From Clostridium sartagoforme (lineage in GTDB: Bacteria > Bacillota > Clostridia > Clostridiales > Clostridiaceae), in the NCBI RefSeq assembly GCF_004794105.1, contig NZ_SRYR01000005.1, forward strand, positions 1 through 64,000: a DNA stretch of 64,000 nt, written 5' to 3'. A model generated the notes under the pieces. It was not told where the DNA came from. It searched no databases and saw only the letters and a program-made list of their open reading frames with translations. The position numbers and the translations under genes were made by a program. Shown in pieces: positions 1 through 9,066 of this stretch. The stretch's first letter is position 1. Each line of letters starts with the position of its first letter.

Positions 1-176
1 ATTGACCTGTTCACGGGATCGCCGGTAAAAAGTAGCAAATAGGAAAACCACCCGACGAGGGTGGTAGCTGAAACTGTTTTGCGATTGGCAGTTATTCAGA
101 GCACGAGTAGTGCCGCCAGTATCATGCCCTTATAGGGCTTAATCAAGCCACCAGCTAAGCTGGTGGTACATGACTT
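1..176 (+). mobile_element. Right end of an IS200/IS605-like element with omega-RNA-like hairpins
   Basis: The segment is packed with short hairpins and is far more GC-rich than the surrounding DNA. CCACCC (48-53) pairs with GGGTGG (59-64), GCCC (126-129) with GGGC (135-138), and CCACCAGC (148-155) with GCTGGTGG (159-166), followed by TACATGAC. A terminal hairpin followed by a short tail is typical of IS200/IS605 right ends, and in tnpB elements the 3' end doubles as guide-RNA scaffold. A reading frame entering from the window edge stops at 40-42 and may be the end of the transposon protein. Assignment to IS605 is from pattern, not from a database match. Confidence 0.55.
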
Positions 177-473
177 AAAATGAAATTTGTATTTATGGTT
201 ATTTATTGATTTATTTATAATTCAGCACAAACGAGTTAATTTTTAAGATTAATAGAATCTGGTATATGTCTATATTAATATATTATTAGCCTAATATAAA
301 TTTAGTATATAAATAGGAATTAATATTTTTTATAAATATATTGGGTATAAATCTCTAATAACCTATTATATCCAGTACATCCATATTGATACTATATACT
401 TGGAACTTATGTTTGTGTATAGTGTAATTATTAATAAAATTCTAAGATACTTGTCTTGATAAAGGAGGAGAAT
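177..473. other. AT-rich intergenic region
   Basis: About 300 bases of very AT-rich DNA between the mobile-element end and the first gene. I see no coding frame or convincing hairpin. It presumably carries the promoter of the gene starting at 474, but no clear consensus could be picked. Confidence 0.4.
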
Positions 474-1628
474 ATGACTATCAGAACTAATGAAGAAATA
501 GCAAAAGATAATATTAAAAAATTATTAAATGAATTAGATAATTACTCATTTGAAGTTATCATTACTGATATATGGTGCTTATACAATACTATGTCAAATA
601 AGATAAATTATAATTATATATTTATAACTCCTGAAAGGTATGACTTTGGAATTGACTCTATTATAATTCCAGAGAATAATATATCACTTAAAGATAGAAG
701 TTGTTATCTTATACAAATAAGTAAATCAAGAAAAAGTATGGATAACTTAAAGAAATTTTTAGATAAATCTTCAATGAAAAATTATAATGATATTATTCCT
801 AATGATTGTATAAATGAAAAAAGAGTTCTAATAACTTTAAAAAGATCTAATTTAAAGAATCATAATATTGAGGTTATATCGGATGAAAATTTGATTGATA
901 TAGTATACAAAGTCGGAATAAATTACAATTTAATTGATGGTTGTGGAGTATTTATTAGGGAATATATAAGTAACATTGAATTTAGAGCAGAATTATGGGA
1001 ATTAGTTAATATATATAGGAAAAAACGAAAATTTGATATTATGGATAAATATATAAATATTTTAATGCTAAATTATGAATTAATTAAACAAAAAAGTTTT
1101 ACAATGCTTGAAAGCATTAATTCTATAATCGATCAAAAAATGAAGGAGACTCTTGATTATATTACATTAGGAGATGATAAAGAGAAATATAAAGCTATTA
1201 TTATGACAAAATTTAGTGTCGTAGCAGATGATAACTGTTTAAATGATATAAATAATGTTAATGAGTTAGTTAAATTTTTATTAGAGCGTATTTGTTATGA
1301 TATGTCTAAATATCAAATAGTACCTAGATGTACATATTTGTCTTTAAAGCATAGAAAAAGTAATTCAGTTATAGCATATTTTAGTTATAAATATAATAAA
1401 AATGCTGAATCTTATAATTTTGGATTCAAATGTACAATGGAGGATATAAGTAAAAAATATCATAATGATATAAGAATACGAAAAATAAGTAAAGAAGATA
1501 AAGGGGAGAAAGTTAGTGATTCATGTAACTTTAATACACCTTTATTATTCAATAAACCCAATTTAGTAAATGATAAAGAACTTATAAAAGAGCTTTTAAT
1601 AGAATCTGAAAAGAGTGTTATGAAATAA
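474..1628 (+). CDS. Unknown protein, possible Mrr-like restriction endonuclease partner of the neighbouring methyltransferase
   Basis: A 384-residue protein that I do not recognise by family. The start is ATG 474, five bases after an AAGGAGG ribosome site at 462-468; a TTG at 456 lies upstream of that site and is unlikely. Residues 59-61 read GID followed by a hydrophobic strand, and about 20 residues on comes LIQISKS (79-85). A hydrophobic GxD strand followed by a (V/I)Q-x-x strand resembles the PD-(D/E)xK core of Mrr-type nucleases, and ISDENLIDIV (135-144) resembles the end of that domain. The usual Q-x-K lysine is displaced, so activity is uncertain. The gene is convergent with a C5-cytosine methyltransferase, a common restriction-modification arrangement. 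No membrane segment or signal peptide is visible. The nuclease role is inference. Confidence 0.5.
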   Translation: MTIRTNEEIAKDNIKKLLNELDNYSFEVIITDIWCLYNTMSNKINYNYIFITPERYDFGIDSIIIPENNISLKDRSCYLIQISKSRKSMDNLKKFLDKSSMKNYNDIIPNDCINEKRVLITLKRSNLKNHNIEVISDENLIDIVYKVGINYNLIDGCGVFIREYISNIEFRAELWELVNIYRKKRKFDIMDKYINILMLNYELIKQKSFTMLESINSIIDQKMKETLDYITLGDDKEKYKAIIMTKFSVVADDNCLNDINNVNELVKFLLERICYDMSKYQIVPRCTYLSLKHRKSNSVIAYFSYKYNKNAESYNFGFKCTMEDISKKYHNDIRIRKISKEDKGEKVSDSCNFNTPLLFNKPNLVNDKELIKELLIESEKSVMK

Positions 1629-1634
1629 CTTATA

Positions 1635-1679
1635 AAAAATAACTCCTCCTTTATATATTAATTAGGAGGAGTTATTTTT
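1635..1679. terminator. Bidirectional terminator between convergent genes
   Basis: A perfect 16-bp inverted repeat (1635-1650 with 1664-1679) has an A-run on one side and a T-run on the other, so it can end transcription from both directions. Its right arm overlaps the last codon of the methyltransferase. Confidence 0.9.
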
Positions 1680-2754
1680 ATATCATATCTAATTTATCTT
1701 TTATTTTTTCAGCAAATTGTTGTGCAAGTAATGGTGGCACTGCATTTCCAATTTGTAGTCTTATATTTGATATATTATCATCATAGAAAATAAAATTATC
1801 AGCAAATGTTTGAATTCTAGCAGCTTCTCTACACGTTAGACATCTAGGTAGTTCATAATGCATGGTTTCTCCATCGCCACTAGGAGTATTAAATTTTCTA
1901 GTAATTACTTTGCTTACATCATAAGGATGAGATCTTATATGATATTGATTTGATTTGTAATATTCTCCAGATTTAAGTGTTTTCAAAATTTCAATAGTGT
2001 CAGGTTTATTAAAGGGAGATATATTATTATAAATACTAACATCTGAATTATGCATTAAAATCTGGTAAGAACTAAAGTTTTGTGGGGGGATTGTTTGTTT
2101 GATATTTAAGTCATTTGATTTAATTGGAGTTAAAGTTTTTAGATCCCCAATAGCTTCTTCTAGGGAAATTAATGGAAATGTTGTATTGCATAGATCTTTA
2201 AGGTCAAAATCTATGCCTAAATTATTACCTATAAAAAAACCTCTATGCCTCTTTTGAGGAATTCCGAATTCTTCAGTGTGGATTTTATTCAATTTGGTTT
2301 TATATCCAAAAAAATTGAAAAGTTTATTAATAAAATTAAAGTCTTCAGTTCTAAATAGATTTGGATGATTTTCTAAAATAAATAATTTTGGATGTAATAA
2401 AAGTACTAATCTAAAAAAATGATATGATAAAGGTAGAGTCTGTAAACTATTTTGCAAAAAGTTAATAGTAGAAGTTTTTGTTTTTTTATTAGGATTACTA
2501 GGGGAATAGTCTTGACATGGAGGGCTTCCTATGACAATATCTACATTTTTATATTTGGTGATTTCTGTGATTTTATTAATTGTTAGTGTGCTTATATCTG
2601 CTTCTAAAAAATCAGTAACAATATTTTTTTTATAAGTTTCCATACAAGCTATATTATTGTCTATACCAAGCAACATATTAAATCCGGCTTTTTTAAATCC
2701 ATATGAAAAGCCTCCAACACCACAGAATAAATCTATTACATTATAAGTTTTCAA
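1678..2754 (-). CDS. DNA (cytosine-5-)-methyltransferase
   Basis: Transfers a methyl group from S-adenosylmethionine to carbon 5 of cytosine in DNA. The 358-residue protein shows the family motifs in order: DLFCGVGGF (motif I, 8-16), PPCQ with catalytic C80 (motif IV), ENH at 128-130 (motif VI, usually ENV), QKRHR at 167-171 (motif VIII), TCREAARIQTF near 311-321 (motif IX) and GNAVPP at 336-341 (motif X). The space between motifs VIII and IX, where target recognition sits, is about 140 residues, so a single short target domain is expected. The start is TTG behind AGAGGT. It probably protects host DNA from the product of the convergent gene, or acts as a solitary methylase. Confidence 0.93.
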   Translation of the reverse strand: MKTYNVIDLFCGVGGFSYGFKKAGFNMLLGIDNNIACMETYKKNIVTDFLEADISTLTINKITEITKYKNVDIVIGSPPCQDYSPSNPNKKTKTSTINFLQNSLQTLPLSYHFFRLVLLLHPKLFILENHPNLFRTEDFNFINKLFNFFGYKTKLNKIHTEEFGIPQKRHRGFFIGNNLGIDFDLKDLCNTTFPLISLEEAIGDLKTLTPIKSNDLNIKQTIPPQNFSSYQILMHNSDVSIYNNISPFNKPDTIEILKTLKSGEYYKSNQYHIRSHPYDVSKVITRKFNTPSGDGETMHYELPRCLTCREAARIQTFADNFIFYDDNISNIRLQIGNAVPPLLAQQFAEKIKDKLDMI

Positions 2755-2772
2755 GTTATACCTCTAAAATAA

Positions 2773-5192
2773 ATATTACTTTATATTTATATTCAATTTA
2801 AAAGAAATAAAGAATTAGAATATGAATTTATTAAGAAGTTTGAAGCTACTTTTGAAAGTTATTGGAATGATGGAGAATTTACATCTTATTTAGAAACTGA
2901 AGAGGATAAAAATTTATTAAGGAGCTCTTTAAATAGAGAAAAGAAAGTTGATTAAGAAGAATTCAACTTTTCCTTTGATATAAGATCATATTCTTATCAA
3001 AGGAAGATATTAGATAAGTTAAAGGTTGAAAGAGAGCTATTTAATAAAAATAAAATAAAAATCTTATTATTTCAGCAACAGGAGTAGGAAAAACAGTGAT
3101 TTCAGCCTTTGATTATAAGAATTTCTGCAAAGAAAATAAGAAACAACCAAATAGATTATTATTTGTTGTTCATAGAGAAGAAATTCTTAAGCAAGCAAGA
3201 GATACTTTTAGAGCAATACTTAAGGATAATAACTTTGGTGATTTAATGGTTGGAGATAACGTTCCAAATAGTTTAGAGCATTTATTTGCATCTATTCAAA
3301 GTTTTAATAGTAAGGACTTATGTGAAATTACTACAAAGGATTATTATGATTTTATTATTGTAGATGAATTTCACCATGCAGCAGCTCCATCTTATCAAAG
3401 ATTATTAAGCTATTATAAGCTTAAGGTTTTACTTGGATTAACAGCAACTCCAGAAAGAGCTGATAATAAGGATATATTTAAATATTTTGAAGATAGGATT
3501 TCAGGGGAAATAAGATTACCAGAAGCAATTGATAGAAAGCTATTAAGCCCATTTCAATACTTTGCTGTATCTGATTTAGTAGATTTATCAACTTTAAAAT
3601 GGCAAAGAAAAGGATATAGTATAAGCGAGTTAAGTAATGTTTATACAGGAAATGATATAAGAGTAAATGAGATAGTAACTGCTTTAAATAAATATGTAAC
3701 AGATATTGATGATGTTATAGGTTTAGGTTTTTGTGCAAGTAAAGAGCATGCTAATTTTATGTCTAAAAGATTTAATGAATTTGGAATTCCTTCTATAGCA
3801 TTAACTGATAAAAGTAAGAAAGAAGAAAGAGCAGAAGCAAAGAAAAGATTAGTAAATAAAGAAATTAAGTTCATTTTTGTTGTGGATTTATATAATGAAG
3901 GTGTGGATATTCCAGAAATTAATACAATATTATTTTTAAGACCAACAGAAAGCTTAACAGTATTTTTGCAACAACTTGGAAGAGGTTTAAGACTTCATGA
4001 AGATAAAGAATGTTTAACTGTTTTAGATTTTGTAGGACAAGCGCATAAGAATTATAGCTTTGAAGAAAAGTTTAGAGCATTAATTGGAAGAAGTAATAGA
4101 TCTGTGAAAGATTATATTGAAAATGGATTTTTAACCTTACCTAAGGGTTGCTATATTCAATTAGAAAAGGAAGCTAAAGAATTTATATTAAGAAATATAA
4201 AATCTGCAACTAATTCAAAAGCAAATTTAATTAATAAGCTTAGAACTTTTAAGGATGATACAGCTTTAGATTTAACCTTAGAAAATTTTTTAGAGTATCA
4301 TAACTTATCCTTAGTAGATTTTTATGGGAAAAGCAAAGATAAAAGTTTTTATAGAATGTGTGAATTAGCAGATGTAAGTGCAAACTTTAATGATAATAAT
4401 GAATATGAAATAACAAAGAAGCTATATAATTTATTATTTATTAACTCAAGAAGATTTATAGAATTTATAGTTAATTTAATAAGAAATAACAGTGATATTA
4501 ATAATATTGAATTTACTCAAGATGAATCATTAATGCTTAATATGATGTATTATATTTTCTATAATGATGTACCTAAGAAAGTAGGTTTAGCTTCATTAAA
4601 GCAAGGTATTAATAGACTGCTTAATAATAAAACTATGATGAAGGAAGTTTGTAATATATTAACTTATAATTATAAGAACCTTGAATTTGTTGATAAAAAA
4701 GTGGATTTAGGTTTTGAATGTCCTTTAGATTTACATTGTGATTATACAACAGATGTAATAATGGCTACCTTTGGTTATTACAATGAAGATAAGAAGCCTG
4801 CATTTAGAGAAGGAGTTAAGTACTTTGAAAATAAGAAAACAGATATATTCTTTATTACCTTAAATAAAAGTGATAAGGATTTTTCACCTTCTACCCTTTA
4901 CGAGGATTATGCTATAAACGAGAAACGATTCCATTGGCAAACACAATCAAGAACTTCAGTTGAAAGTCCAACAGCACAAAGATATATTAATCACAGAGCA
5001 ACTAATAATAAGATAGCTCTTTTTGTTAGAGAATACAAAGATAGAGATGGATTAACATCACCATTTACTTATTTAGGTACTTGTGAATATAGAAATCACA
5101 GTGGAAATAAACCAATAAGCTTCATATGGGAACTACATGAAGAAATCCCACCAAAGATGATAAATAAAGCGAATAAATCCATTATAATTTAA
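2773..5192 (+). pseudogene. 5'-truncated DEAD/DEAH helicase with C-terminal DUF3427-type region
   Basis: Helicase motifs are clear in the long open part: Walker A ATGVGKT encoded at 3075-3095, DEFHHAA (DEAH-type Walker B), LTATPERAD, and the late motifs VDIPEIN and QQLGRGLR. The C-terminal half resembles the DUF3427 helicases of Firmicutes, proteins usually near 950 residues that begin with a phospholipase-D-like domain. Here an open frame can be read from 2773, is broken by TAA at 2953-2955, and shifts frame in the A-rich tract at about 3046-3060. A GTG at 3096 would start after the Walker A motif, so no functional ATPase can be made from it. The front of the gene is missing and the methyltransferase lies where it should be. 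I infer an insertion or deletion scar. Confidence 0.8.
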
Positions 5193-5257
5193 TTGATATG
5201 GTTAACTATAACTTGAATATTCAATTATAAAAATACTTAGCAAAGGAAGAATAAAGT

Positions 5258-5641
5258 ATGAAAACAATAGAAGTAGTAGCAATTATTAAAAAAGAAGATA
5301 AAATTTTTATTACTCGTAGAAGTTATGGAGAGTTTGCTGACATGTGGGAATTCCCAGGTGGGAAGATAGAGTTAGGAGAAACTAGAGAAAACGCATTAAT
5401 AAGAGAAATTAAAGAAGAACTTGAGCTATATATTAATAAGTTAGAATATCTAACAACAGTAGATTATGATTATCCTAATTTTCACTTAACTATGCATTGT
5501 TATATATGTGAAATTTGTGGTGGAAGCCTTAACTTAAATGCACATAATGATGCAAAGTGGGTTTCATTAGCGGAATTATCATCACAAGATTGGGTTCCAG
5601 CAGATATTGAAGTGGTTAGAAAGTTATTAGAAGTTTATTAG
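5258..5641 (+). CDS. NUDIX hydrolase, MutT-like (8-oxo-dGTP diphosphatase type)
   Basis: A 127-residue cytosolic pyrophosphohydrolase. The Nudix box occupies residues 34-56, with G34, E41, R49-E50 and E53-E54 in the expected positions, and the preceding MWEFPGG is typical of MutT-like (deoxy)nucleoside triphosphate hydrolases that clear oxidised nucleotides. The start ATG follows AAGGAAG. It lies 65 bases after the helicase relic in the same direction and ends before a strong terminator. The family is certain; the exact substrate is not. Confidence 0.87.
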   Translation: MKTIEVVAIIKKEDKIFITRRSYGEFADMWEFPGGKIELGETRENALIREIKEELELYINKLEYLTTVDYDYPNFHLTMHCYICEICGGSLNLNAHNDAKWVSLAELSSQDWVPADIEVVRKLLEVY

Positions 5642-5757
5642 TATAATGAATTATTATTTTTAGTAACTATAGAATAAGAACAACACAATTTCTTTAGATT
5701 AATTATATAACTTTAACATAAATGATCAGTTTAAAACAAGTTATTATAAAAATACTT

Positions 5758-5808
5758 TAAAATAGCCTCTATAATAAATTTTTACATTATTATAGAGGCT
5801 ATTTTTTA
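5758..5808 (+). terminator. Intrinsic terminator after the NUDIX gene
   Basis: A 15-bp inverted repeat (5761-5775 with 5789-5803) is flanked by A-rich and T-rich runs. Confidence 0.9.
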
Positions 5809-5884
5809 TTTTATTAGAAATAAGTAAAATTATAAAAAATAAAGTTAAATTATCTCAATCTCAAGAACATTTCCCACACGTCCA

Positions 5885-6197
5885 CTATATAATATTATAT
5901 AAAAGTAATCCGATAGGAAATAAGCAAAGACGAGAAGAGTAAATTAATAAAAACTTGCAGAGAGAAGTCTCCTTGGCTGTGAGGGATTTTAAGTAGATAT
6001 TAATTGAAGTGCATCTCTGAGCTCTGAATCGAAATTTTAGTAGACTTCAGCGGGTACGCCTGTTATAGCGTTGAGGTATTTATGTACCAATAAATTGAGA
6101 TGTCTGTTTATATAATTATATATTATATAAAAGATAATTAGAGTGGAACCGTGGAAGTTTACTTCTGCCTCTAAGTTTTTAGAGGTAGGAGTTTTTT
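5885..6197 (+). promoter_or_regulatory. T-box leader, cysteine specifier
   Basis: The conserved T-box core TGGAACC is at 6144-6150 within AGAGTGGAACCGTGG. In stem I, AGTA (5938-5941) and GAA (6006-6008) flank the helix AATTAATA (5942-5949) with TATTAATT (5998-6005), the normal S-turn arrangement beside the specifier. The specifier is then TGC at 6010-6012, a cysteine codon. A terminator hairpin with a T-run spans about 6161-6197. Uncharged tRNA-Cys would stabilise the antiterminator and let transcription reach the ubiG-mccB-luxS-mccA genes. This agrees with known cysteine T-box control of that operon in C. perfringens. Confidence 0.92.
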
Positions 6198-6292
6198 TAT
6201 TTATTAGATATCTAAAGATAAAGACAGAGAATAATTATATTTATATTTAACTTATAGATGATTCTTATTAAGTAGACAAGCTGGAGTTTTAC

Positions 6293-6488
6293 AAAGTGAT
6301 TCTTATCTTCAGGGAGAGTTTTCTTAAAAAGTAGAGAACCAAAATCTTGTATTTTGTGTGAATCACTTTCACAGAGTACTGGATGCCTACTCCATTTGAA
6401 GGCTAGAAGAATTAATCCAGGCGCGTAGCAGTGCTTAGCTCCCACTTATAGAAGTTGGGAGTGTTAGCAATGATAGCGATGGGATAAA
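6293..6488 (+). repeat. 190-nt structured repeat, copy 1 (possible IS605-type end or omega-RNA relic)
   Basis: Nearly identical to 28017-28211; the right-hand part recurs at 39264-39350. GTGATTC near 6296-6302 can pair with GAATCAC about 60 bases on. The 3' part folds into a long imperfect hairpin capped by CTCCCACTT and AGTTGGGAG, extended by TAGCAGTGCT pairing with AGCAATGATA. The multi-copy state and terminal hairpin suggest a non-autonomous element derived from an IS200/IS605-like right end. A conserved RNA gene is the alternative. This copy lies between the T-box terminator and ubiG. Confidence 0.6.
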
Positions 6489-6673
6489 ATTTAGGTTATT
6501 TTCATTAAGATGGACAATTTAGTAGTTTCGTAAAATTTAGATTTATTTTTATTACAGTAGACAGGATAAAATATTTAGCAAATAAGAGTTAGTTATTAGT
6601 TAAACAAATAAGCTGGAATTTTAATTAATGTATAAAACTATGAAAAATTATTAATAAACAACGGAGGGATATT
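6489..6673. other. Untranslated stretch between repeat and ubiG
   Basis: AT-rich DNA with no coding frame. Together with the repeat it puts almost 480 bases between the T-box terminator and the first gene it should control. Confidence 0.4.
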
Positions 6674-7300
6674 ATGAATTCTATACAATACTTTGATTCT
6701 ATAGCTGAAAAATGGAATGTTATTCGTAGTGATTACTTTGAGGAAAGGTTGAAATATAAAATTTTATCAATAACTAATATAAAGGATAAGGTTGTAGCTG
6801 ATTTAGGATGTGGTACAGATTTTGTTTCTTTAGCCTTAGTAAATGAAGCAAGTATAGTATTTTCAGTAGATAATTCAAGCAATATGCTTAAGCAGTTAAG
6901 AGCTAATGCTTTAGATAAAAATTATAAAAATTTATATCTTATTAAATCTTCCCTTGATAGTTTATCACTTTTTGATGAATCAGTAGATGTTGTTTTTATA
7001 AATATGGCACTTCATCATATAAAGGATGCTAAAAAGGCAATATCAGAAATGCATAGAGTCTTAAAGAAGGATGGAGTAGTTATTATATCTGATGTTATGG
7101 AGCATAATGGTGAGTGGGCAAGGGAAGAAATGTTTGATGAGTGGCTTGGATTTTCAAATAAGCAAATAGAAAATTGGCTAGGTGAAGCTGGCTTTAATAA
7201 TATACAAATTGAAAATACAGATCTAAGCTGTAAAGGCTATTCTAGTAAGGGTGAGTTTACTGAAACAGGAATTTTTATAGCTAAGGCAACTAAAAAATAG
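6674..7300 (+). CDS. ubiG: SAM-dependent class I methyltransferase of the cysteine/methionine operon
   Basis: A 208-residue methyltransferase with motif I VADLGCGTD at 41-49 (the usual GCGTG has D in the last position) and the post-motif MALHHIKDA. In clostridia this gene, named ubiG by loose similarity, heads the operon that turns methionine-derived homocysteine into cysteine. It presumably makes S-adenosylhomocysteine; its acceptor is not known from sequence. The start ATG follows CGGAGGG. It is the first gene after the Cys T-box. A 169-base gap with two AAGCTTAATTA repeats separates it from mccB. Confidence 0.8.
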   Translation: MNSIQYFDSIAEKWNVIRSDYFEERLKYKILSITNIKDKVVADLGCGTDFVSLALVNEASIVFSVDNSSNMLKQLRANALDKNYKNLYLIKSSLDSLSLFDESVDVVFINMALHHIKDAKKAISEMHRVLKKDGVVIISDVMEHNGEWAREEMFDEWLGFSNKQIENWLGEAGFNNIQIENTDLSCKGYSSKGEFTETGIFIAKATKK

Positions 7301-7469
7301 ATATAAAATTACTATAAAAAGTGAATATAAAATACATCAAAAAACTGAAAACTTAAGCAGCTAGGGTGGATTTTATATCAAAGCTTAATTAACTAGGAAA
7401 AAATTTTATGTCTAAGCTTAATTATTCATAAAAGAATTATTTATAAAAATAATAGGGGGCAATTAGAAA

Positions 7470-8621
7470 ATGAAAATAGAATCATTATTAATCCATGGTG
7501 GAATAGATGGAGATGAGAAAACAGGTGCTGTAAATATACCCATATACCAGACTTCAACTTATAAACAGCCTGAGTTTGGTGTAAATAAGGGGTATGAATA
7601 TTCAAGAACAAAGAATCTAACAAGGGAGGCATTAGAAAAACTTGTTTCAGAGCTTGAGGAAGGTTATGCAGGTTTTGCTTTTGCTTCAGGAATGGCAGCT
7701 ACAACTGCCGTTCTTTCCCTTTTTAAATCTGGAGATACGATAGTTATTTCAGATAATTTATATGGGGGAACTTTTAGGGTATTAGATAAGGTTTTTAATC
7801 ACTTTGAAATTAAATATAAAATAGTTAATACTTCTAATTTAGATGAAGTAAAGAAAAGTATTAATAAAGATGTAAAAGCTATTTTTATAGAAACTCCAAC
7901 AAATCCTTTAATGGATATAACTGATATTGAAGGTATTTCAACTATAGCCAAGGAAAGGAACATATACACTATAGTTGATAATACTTTTATGACTCCTTAC
8001 CTTCAAAAGCCAATTAACCTTGGGGCTGATATAGTTGTTCATAGTGCTACTAAGTATATTGGTGGACATAGTGATACAGTTTCAGGATTAGTTGTTGTTA
8101 ATAATGAGGATTTAGCAAAGAGACTTCATTTTATTCAAAATTCAACTGGTGGAGTTTTATCTCCTTTTGATTCCTTTATGTTAATAAAAGGTCTTAAGAC
8201 ATTAGCTGTTAGAATGGATAGGCATATTGAAAATACAAAGAAGGTCGCTGAATTTTTAAGAAATAGAGAAGAAGTAGAAAAGGTGTATTATCCAGGCTTT
8301 AAAGACAGCTTAGGATATGAAATTCAAAAAAGACAAGCTAATGGATATGGTGGAATGATATCATTTATTATTAAAGAAGGATATGACTATAAAAAATTTT
8401 TTAATAGACTTCAGATAATAACTTTTGGAGAAAGCTTAGGTGGAGTTGAATCATTAGCTTGCCATCCAGCTTCAATGACTCATGCTTCAATACCTTATGA
8501 AATAAGAGAAAAGGTTGGAATAGTTGATAATTTAATAAGACTATCTATTGGTATAGAAAATGTTGAGGACTTAATTAAAGATATAGAAAATGCATTAAAG
8601 GAGAGTAAGATAAATGGTTAA
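7470..8621 (+). CDS. mccB: Cystathionine gamma-lyase-type PLP enzyme
   Basis: A 383-residue Cys/Met-metabolism PLP enzyme. The cofactor lysine is K195 in SATKYIGGH, with the phosphate-binding FASGMAA at 71-77 and the D170-N-T strand expected for the family. In the reverse transsulfuration route MccB cleaves cystathionine to cysteine, ammonia and 2-oxobutyrate. The context with luxS and mccA supports a lyase rather than a gamma-synthase, though the fold alone does not separate them. The ribosome site is AGGGGG. Its last eight bases overlap luxS, implying translational coupling. Confidence 0.88.
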   Translation: MKIESLLIHGGIDGDEKTGAVNIPIYQTSTYKQPEFGVNKGYEYSRTKNLTREALEKLVSELEEGYAGFAFASGMAATTAVLSLFKSGDTIVISDNLYGGTFRVLDKVFNHFEIKYKIVNTSNLDEVKKSINKDVKAIFIETPTNPLMDITDIEGISTIAKERNIYTIVDNTFMTPYLQKPINLGADIVVHSATKYIGGHSDTVSGLVVVNNEDLAKRLHFIQNSTGGVLSPFDSFMLIKGLKTLAVRMDRHIENTKKVAEFLRNREEVEKVYYPGFKDSLGYEIQKRQANGYGGMISFIIKEGYDYKKFFNRLQIITFGESLGGVESLACHPASMTHASIPYEIREKVGIVDNLIRLSIGIENVEDLIKDIENALKESKING

Positions 8622-9066
8622 AGTAGAAAGTTTTTCACTAGATCACACAAAGGTTAAGGCACCTTATGTTAGAAAATGTGGAACACAAAAAGGTGTAAAA
8701 GGAGATATAATATCTAAATTTGATTTAAGATTTATGCAACCTAATTTAGAAATATTACCAAACCCAGCAATTCATAGTTTAGAGCATTTACTTGCAGGAC
8801 TTATGAGAGAAAAAATAGATAATATAATAGATATTTCACCAATGGGATGTAGGACAGGTTTTTATTTGACTGCATGGGGAGAAGTTGAAGTAGATACAGT
8901 AATAGAGGCTCTAGAATATAGCTTAAGAAAAGTATTAGAAGAGGAGGAAGTTCCAGCAGCTAATGAACTTCAATGTGGTAATTATAGAGATCACTCTTTA
9001 GAGCTTGCAAAGGAATATTCCAATAAAGTATTAGAGAAGGGATTCAGCAGTGAAGTATTTCGATAA
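8614..9066 (+). CDS. luxS: S-ribosylhomocysteine lyase (LuxS)
   Basis: Splits S-ribosylhomocysteine into homocysteine and the AI-2 precursor 4,5-dihydroxy-2,3-pentanedione. The 150-residue length is normal. The metal site H54-x-x-E-H58 with C121 and the catalytic C79 in GCRTGFY are all present. It overlaps mccB by eight bases behind AAAGGAGAG, and mccA begins 17 bases before its stop, so the three genes are tightly coupled. Its role here is recycling of S-adenosylhomocysteine to homocysteine for MccA; AI-2 signalling may be a by-product. Confidence 0.97.
   Translation: MVKVESFSLDHTKVKAPYVRKCGTQKGVKGDIISKFDLRFMQPNLEILPNPAIHSLEHLLAGLMREKIDNIIDISPMGCRTGFYLTAWGEVEVDTVIEALEYSLRKVLEEEEVPAANELQCGNYRDHSLELAKEYSNKVLEKGFSSEVFR

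Noticed and set aside
3096-5192. The helicase as a complete gene starting at GTG 3096
   Set aside because: That start falls after the Walker A motif, and coding similarity continues upstream through a stop and a frameshift.
6028-6036. Alternative T-box specifier codons CGA or TTT after other GAA triplets in stem I
   Set aside because: Only the GAA at 6006-6008 is next to the helix that pairs with the AGTA-flanked strand, giving TGC. Cysteine also fits the operon.
6212-6445. Open frame of 77 codons on the minus strand in the repeat region
   Set aside because: It lies inside the non-coding repeat, is not kept open in the second copy as a coding pattern would require, and lacks a ribosome site.
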